A stretch of DNA of 64,000 nt from Hyperoodon ampullatus (Eukaryota > Chordata > Mammalia > Artiodactyla > Ziphiidae): contig OX457070.1 in the NCBI GenBank assembly GCA_949752795.1, forward strand, positions 36,237,185 through 36,301,184. Reading direction: 5' to 3'. How positions within the stretch are numbered: the stretch's first letter is position 1; every line of letters begins with the position of its first letter. A model generated the notes under the pieces. That model saw only the letters and a program-made list of their open reading frames with translations. It did not search any database and was not told the origin of the DNA. Shown in pieces: positions 60,215-64,000 of this stretch. The translations under genes were made by a program, and so were the position numbers.

Positions 60215-60339
60215 TCATGTAATAACTTTTAATGGAGCATGATCTGTAAAAATACTGAATTGTTATGCTGTACACCTGAAATTAATATAATATTGTAAAT
60301 TAACTATACTTCAATTAAAAAAATAACTTTATCTTTTAG

Positions 60340-60600
60340 GTTTCAACTTATACATCACTTTCAATAGAAAGCTTCCCCTTACCCACCAAGACTGGGTTAG
60401 GTACTCTTTATATGTGCACATTTAACACCCTATACTTTTATTGTAGTGGTTGCCTGTTTATTTCCCTCTCAGACTGTAGGATACTTGGAGTCAGGAGCCA
60501 TATCTTTTTCAATATTATACTCTCAATAACTAGCAAATATCTACGACATGGTATCCATTTAATCAAGTTAGTGAATGAATAAGCAAATATGAATACCAAG
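60340..60600 (+). mobile_element. L2 3' end
   Basis: CCCTCTCAGACTGTAGGATA followed by GGAGTCAGGAGCCATATCTT and an ending near AGTGAATGAATAAGCAAATA is L2 3' wording. Confidence 0.7.
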
Positions 60601-60604
60601 ACTT

Positions 60605-61985
60605 TAATCTGCTGAAGTTTTATATTGTTCTACTTGCTTCATCTGTAAGGTATGATTAACATTAATAAAGATGATGAACTGGGACAAAAATCAGAAAATC
60701 TAACCAAAAAGACTACCCAATAGCATACACATGTAAGATACACATAATAGTATGAGAATAGTGCTTTGTTGCTGCTAAATAAAACTTAAATTTGTTAGCT
60801 AGGACATTTTACAAAGTAAACTACTACATGAAATAAACTGTTTAACATGCAGTAGTTTATTTACTACTTTAATACAGGGTTTCTTGCATTACACATAGAT
60901 AAATACCTTACAGTGGACTTTAGATGTTAATCCATGTAAGGTCCCTTCCTGTGTCAGGAATTTTAGAGTGTAGGATTTGAAGATGGTAACTTGCTTTCTT
61001 CTAATTCATATAATCTAATAAAATTGACAATTAACAAAAAAATGACAGGCAAGATGAAAAGGGCAAACTAAATAAGTATTTAAGCAAATAGGTAGTTACA
61101 CAAGAATTTTAGGATTTTGAGAATTCTGTCAGGCTCAAGGCATATATGATCATTCTTGGGCATACCTTTCTTTAAGTGCAACAAAAGCATCTCCATTACT
61201 TTCTTTAAAGCCAAAGGGTCACTTCAGAATAAAGGAGATGGAATTTTCCTTCAGAAACGCAATCTGAGATATTTCTGAACTGGAACAACACACTAAATAT
61301 TTAATATAAGGAAAATGAAGGAGGAAAAAAGAAGTGTATATGTATGGACTTTCTCTGAAATTTAACCACAATGAGATTGAGCTGGCTCACAAAGCTTCAT
61401 TTAACTACTAGCTATATCTAGAATACCCTACCTAATTTACACAGACAGTCACCATTCACATAATCATATGTAACAGAAAGTTGACAGGATACTTAAAAGA
61501 TCAGGAAAGGCTGTCTGAACTATGAGCTTCCTATTCTAAATGCAGGAGTTTAATTCTAAGGGGGCTGGGGGAAAAGCCTTGTTGCTTCTAATATTAACTT
61601 AAATATCTTCTATATGAAAACAAGAACACATAATATCACTTCTCAAGGAACAAAATAGTTAATTTTGAACCTTAGGTCTACCAGGTCAGAAAGATGATCT
61701 ACAAGGAAATTAAGTTTACAAAAAATTTAAAAAACAAAACAAAAAAACCCTTTGTAGATTGATCACCTTTTCTAACATGCCAATAACTTTTAACAAGTTC
61801 CCAAACTGATGGTGTTCAAAAGTGGCCTTCGTTATTTACAGAAGAAATGATACAATATCTAAGATTAACTTTAAATAATCTGGTTTAAAAACAGTGGGAA
61901 TGAAATAAAAGTGGGGATGAAATAAGTTTACCAAAGTATTGAAGATTATTGAAGCTTGGAGATGGGTACATAGAGGTTTATTACT
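60605..61985. other. Intron, nothing recognised
   Basis: AT-rich single-copy intron. Confidence 0.55.
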
Positions 61986-61994
61986 CCTTCTACA

Positions 61995-62425
61995 TTTTTT
62001 TTCTTATTTTTTTTACATTGAAGTATAGTTAATTTACAATGTTGTGTTAGTTTCTGGTGTACAGCAAAGTGATTCAGATATATATAGATATGCATATATC
62101 TATATATATATCCTTTTTCATATTCTTTTCCAGTACAGTTTATTACTATAAACTATAAGATACTGAATATAGTTCCCTATGCTATACAGTAGGACTTTGT
62201 TGTTTATCTGTTTTATATATAGTAGTTTGTATCTGCTAATCCCAAACTCCTAATTTATCCCTCTCCTACCCTTTCCCCTTTGGTAACTGATGTTTTTTTT
62301 CAGTGTTTGTGAGTCTGTTTCTGTTTTGTAAAAACGTTCATTTATATTATTTTTTAGATTCCACATATAAGTGATATCATATGATATTTGTCTCTCTCTG
62401 ACTTACTTCACCTAGTATGATAATT
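61995..62425 (-). mobile_element. L1 3'-UTR fragment, cetartiodactyl type, antisense
   Basis: TACATTGAAGTATAGTTAAT, GTGTACAGCAAAGTGATTCA, CTATGCTATACAGTAGGACT and ACATATAAGTGATATCATAT match the 3' UTR of L1 elements of this clade, in reverse. Confidence 0.92.
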
Positions 62426-62515
62426 TCTATTATCATAGTGAGTAAATGAGATAATGTGTATATAGCATTCCACACAGTACCTGATATATAGTAAGTATCC
62501 AATAAATTTGTTAGG
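62426..62515 (+). mobile_element. MIR-like fragment
   Basis: AGTAAATGAGATAATGTGTA followed by CACAGTACCTGATATATAGT resembles the 3' part of MIR. Confidence 0.6.
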
Positions 62516-62519
62516 GTAA

Positions 62520-63084
62520 TATATTTTGGAGACTTCTGCATTTTATTGGGATATTTTATATTAAACAAAAACTCTAAATTTCACTGATTGTGGGGTTATA
62601 ACAAAGTGCAAAGAAAATAAAGATATCAAAATTCCATTTTTGAATGCTCTTTGGAGCATGTCTTCTCAGTGTCACAACAATTTACCAAGAGACTTTCAAA
62701 CAAAACCCAGACTTTAAAAGAGAAAAAGACAGTCCTTTGAAATTCACTAGGTCTTCTGTATGTAATGTGGAAACATACATACAGAAAGCATGTATTAAAA
62801 TGTAAAGCAGAGCACAATATTATAACATGTTATTGCTACAGGAATAGAACTGTTTCTCTAGACAAGAGTCAATTTCGTCATCCACCACTGAGGGGAGCTG
62901 TAACCTAGGAAAAGGTTTATATAGCATTGCAAGGTTAAACTTTCTAGAACCTTGTAATATTGGTTTAATAAATTCTTATTAAAATATCTTTCAAATTAAT
63001 TTGAAAAGTATGCCTGAATTCTCTTTTGGAGACCTTACAAGAAATAATAAAGCTCATTATATCTATGTAACCGTAACAGTGGAA
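62520..63084. other. Intron, nothing recognised
   Basis: AT-rich intronic DNA. Confidence 0.55.
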
Positions 63085-63365
63085 TCCCTATCCCCCTTCC
63101 TTGTTTTTTCTCTTTAGCACTTATATATTTAACATGTATTTAACATATATTATATATTTATATTATCTAACATAGTATATATTTCCCATACATTAATTTT
63201 TATTTTCTGTCTCTCTCTCTCTCACACACACAAATGTAAACTCCATGAGGAAGAGATTTTTAATGTGCTTTATATATCACTCTATTTCCAGTAACTAGAA
63301 GAGTGCCCAGCACAAAATACATACTCAGTGAATTAACTGCTACTGAATGAATGAACGAATATGAT
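63085..63365 (+). mobile_element. L2 3' end with a (TC)n(AC)n microsatellite
   Basis: TTTAGCACTTATATATTTAA, AAACTCCATGAGGAAGAGAT and AGAGTGCCCAGCACAAAATA, ending in a GAATGAATGAACGAAT run, are L2 3' features. The microsatellite at about 63210-63232 lies within it. Confidence 0.75.
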
Positions 63366-63369
63366 GATG

Positions 63370-64000
63370 TCAAGCAAAGTGAACTGCTACTACCTGAAAA
63401 ATGTAATGTCTACTTATATTGAATTTAGGTTTAAAAGAAAATTTCTAAGAACAGTTCTTTAATCCTATAGATGAGTATATAGAGAGATCCCATGAGAATG
63501 GCTTAGTATACATTCATAGTAGAATCCCTCTTAAATCATCTGAATGTCACAGAGAATTGGTCAATTAAAGGGAAGAATTATAAATACTGATACACAAACA
63601 TTTTAATTTTGTTTAATACATATTAATGTGTTTCATTCACCAGTTTTCATGGCCTCTTCTTTGAGTATAATTTCGTTGACTGCCAATTTTCTCATAATCA
63701 ACAGCCATAACGTATCATTAGTGTACTTCAATCACTTTTAAATGAAATCAATATATAAGGACAAAAGAAAAATAATCTGAATGCAAAATCCATTCAGATT
63801 TTCATAAATTTTCCCAATTTTTTACAGTTGTATTTCCACACCAGATTTGACAGCAGCTTTTAACAACTCACTTCTATCAACTCTTTATAAAGCATTTTAA
63901 CGGTTTTCATGAAATAATGCTTCAAACTGATATTTCACTGGCCTAGGAAACATCTAATTAAATTATATAATTACAATAACGGGTCAACAGCATTACACGA
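63370..64000. other. Intron, nothing recognised
   Basis: AT-rich single-copy intron to the right edge. Confidence 0.55.

Larger units (their letters stand above)
53030..60322 (+). mobile_element. Older L1 3' end, split by the full-length L1
   Basis: The left part (53030-53205) contains GTTACCACTGGGGAAAGGGA, TGTATAAAATAGATAAGCAA and CACAGGGAACTATAGCC. The right part (60215-60322) continues ATGTAATAACTTTTAATGG, GCTGTACACCTGAAATTAAT and ACTATACTTCAATTAAAAAA. Joined, they give the usual order of an L1 3' UTR in plus orientation, so the antisense L1 between them inserted into this older copy. Confidence 0.9.
8471..64000 (-). other. EHBP1: EHBP1 upstream intron, partial (at least 55 kb)
   Basis: Everything from the acceptor of the 8289-8470 exon to the right edge is interpreted as one intron of EHBP1. 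I searched the minus strand by eye for the preceding exons, which encode the start of the NT-C2 domain and a segment resembling FEDKEWTFVIEN, and did not find them. The content is repeats (listed separately) and single-copy AT-rich DNA. EHBP1 is known to have very long introns near its 5' end, which fits. Confidence 0.75.

Noticed and set aside
62090..62125. AT-rich palindrome near 62.1 kb as a regulatory site
   Set aside because: It is the usual TATA-rich section of the L1 3' UTR.
9000..64000. Further upstream EHBP1 exons
   Set aside because: I looked on the minus strand for the exons encoding the beginning of the NT-C2 domain and found nothing with the expected residues and splice sites. 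An exon missed by eye is possible.
1..64000. tRNA or other structural RNA genes
   Set aside because: tRNA-like boxes occur only inside SINEs, which are tRNA-derived, and no separate cloverleaf was seen.
1..64000. CRISPR arrays, prokaryotic operons or defence systems
   Set aside because: Spliced exons, mammalian SINEs and L1s show this is a mammalian nuclear intron; no regularly spaced direct repeats exist.

Overview
The window is nuclear DNA from a mammal, almost certainly a cetacean and probably a toothed whale. The main evidence is the repeats: at least nine copies of a short tRNA-derived SINE of the cetacean/hippo/ruminant (CHR) type, two longer CHR-1-like copies, two shorter CHR-type copies, cetartiodactyl-style L1 elements and old mammalian repeats (MIR, L2, MER5, MER20, Tigger, MLT/MST LTRs). 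I saw no Bov-B or other ruminant-specific elements. Base composition is AT-rich, as expected for an intron.

The only protein-coding gene I can support is EHBP1 (EH domain-binding protein 1), on the minus strand. Two adjacent coding exons are present, at 8289-8470 and 5582-5721. They have canonical splice sites, matching phases and an uninterrupted reading frame across the junction. The rest of the window is intron: at least 55 kb of the intron upstream of the first exon, and at least 5.5 kb of the intron downstream of the second. No other exon, promoter or structural RNA gene was recognised.

Layout: 1-5581, downstream intron with an MST/MLT-type LTR and a Tigger-like MITE. 5582-8470, EHBP1 exons. 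8471-15764, intron with MER5, a SINE with a very long A tail, and old L1 pieces. 15765-20700, a decayed hAT DNA transposon split by an L1. 20700-31300, L2, L1M, MIR, MER20, MER5, Tigger and CHR SINE fragments. 31300-37500, mostly single-copy intron. 37517-41900, a perfect hairpin, four CHR SINEs (one chimeric) and a long imperfect inverted repeat. 44260-46700, an MLT1-like LTR and an L2 broken by three insertions. 53030-60322, an approximately 7 kb full-length but dead L1 inserted into an older L1 3' end. 60323-64000, L2/MIR remnants and an L1 3' end.

There is no bacterial-style system or gene cluster here. The most unusual items are the fold-back repeat at about 41.2-41.8 kb, the chimeric SINE at 38.6-39.0 kb, the perfect 18-bp hairpin at 37.5 kb, and the nested transposons, which give a relative order of insertion. 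Repeat family names come from recognition by eye, not a library search, so subfamily assignments and older repeat boundaries are approximate.
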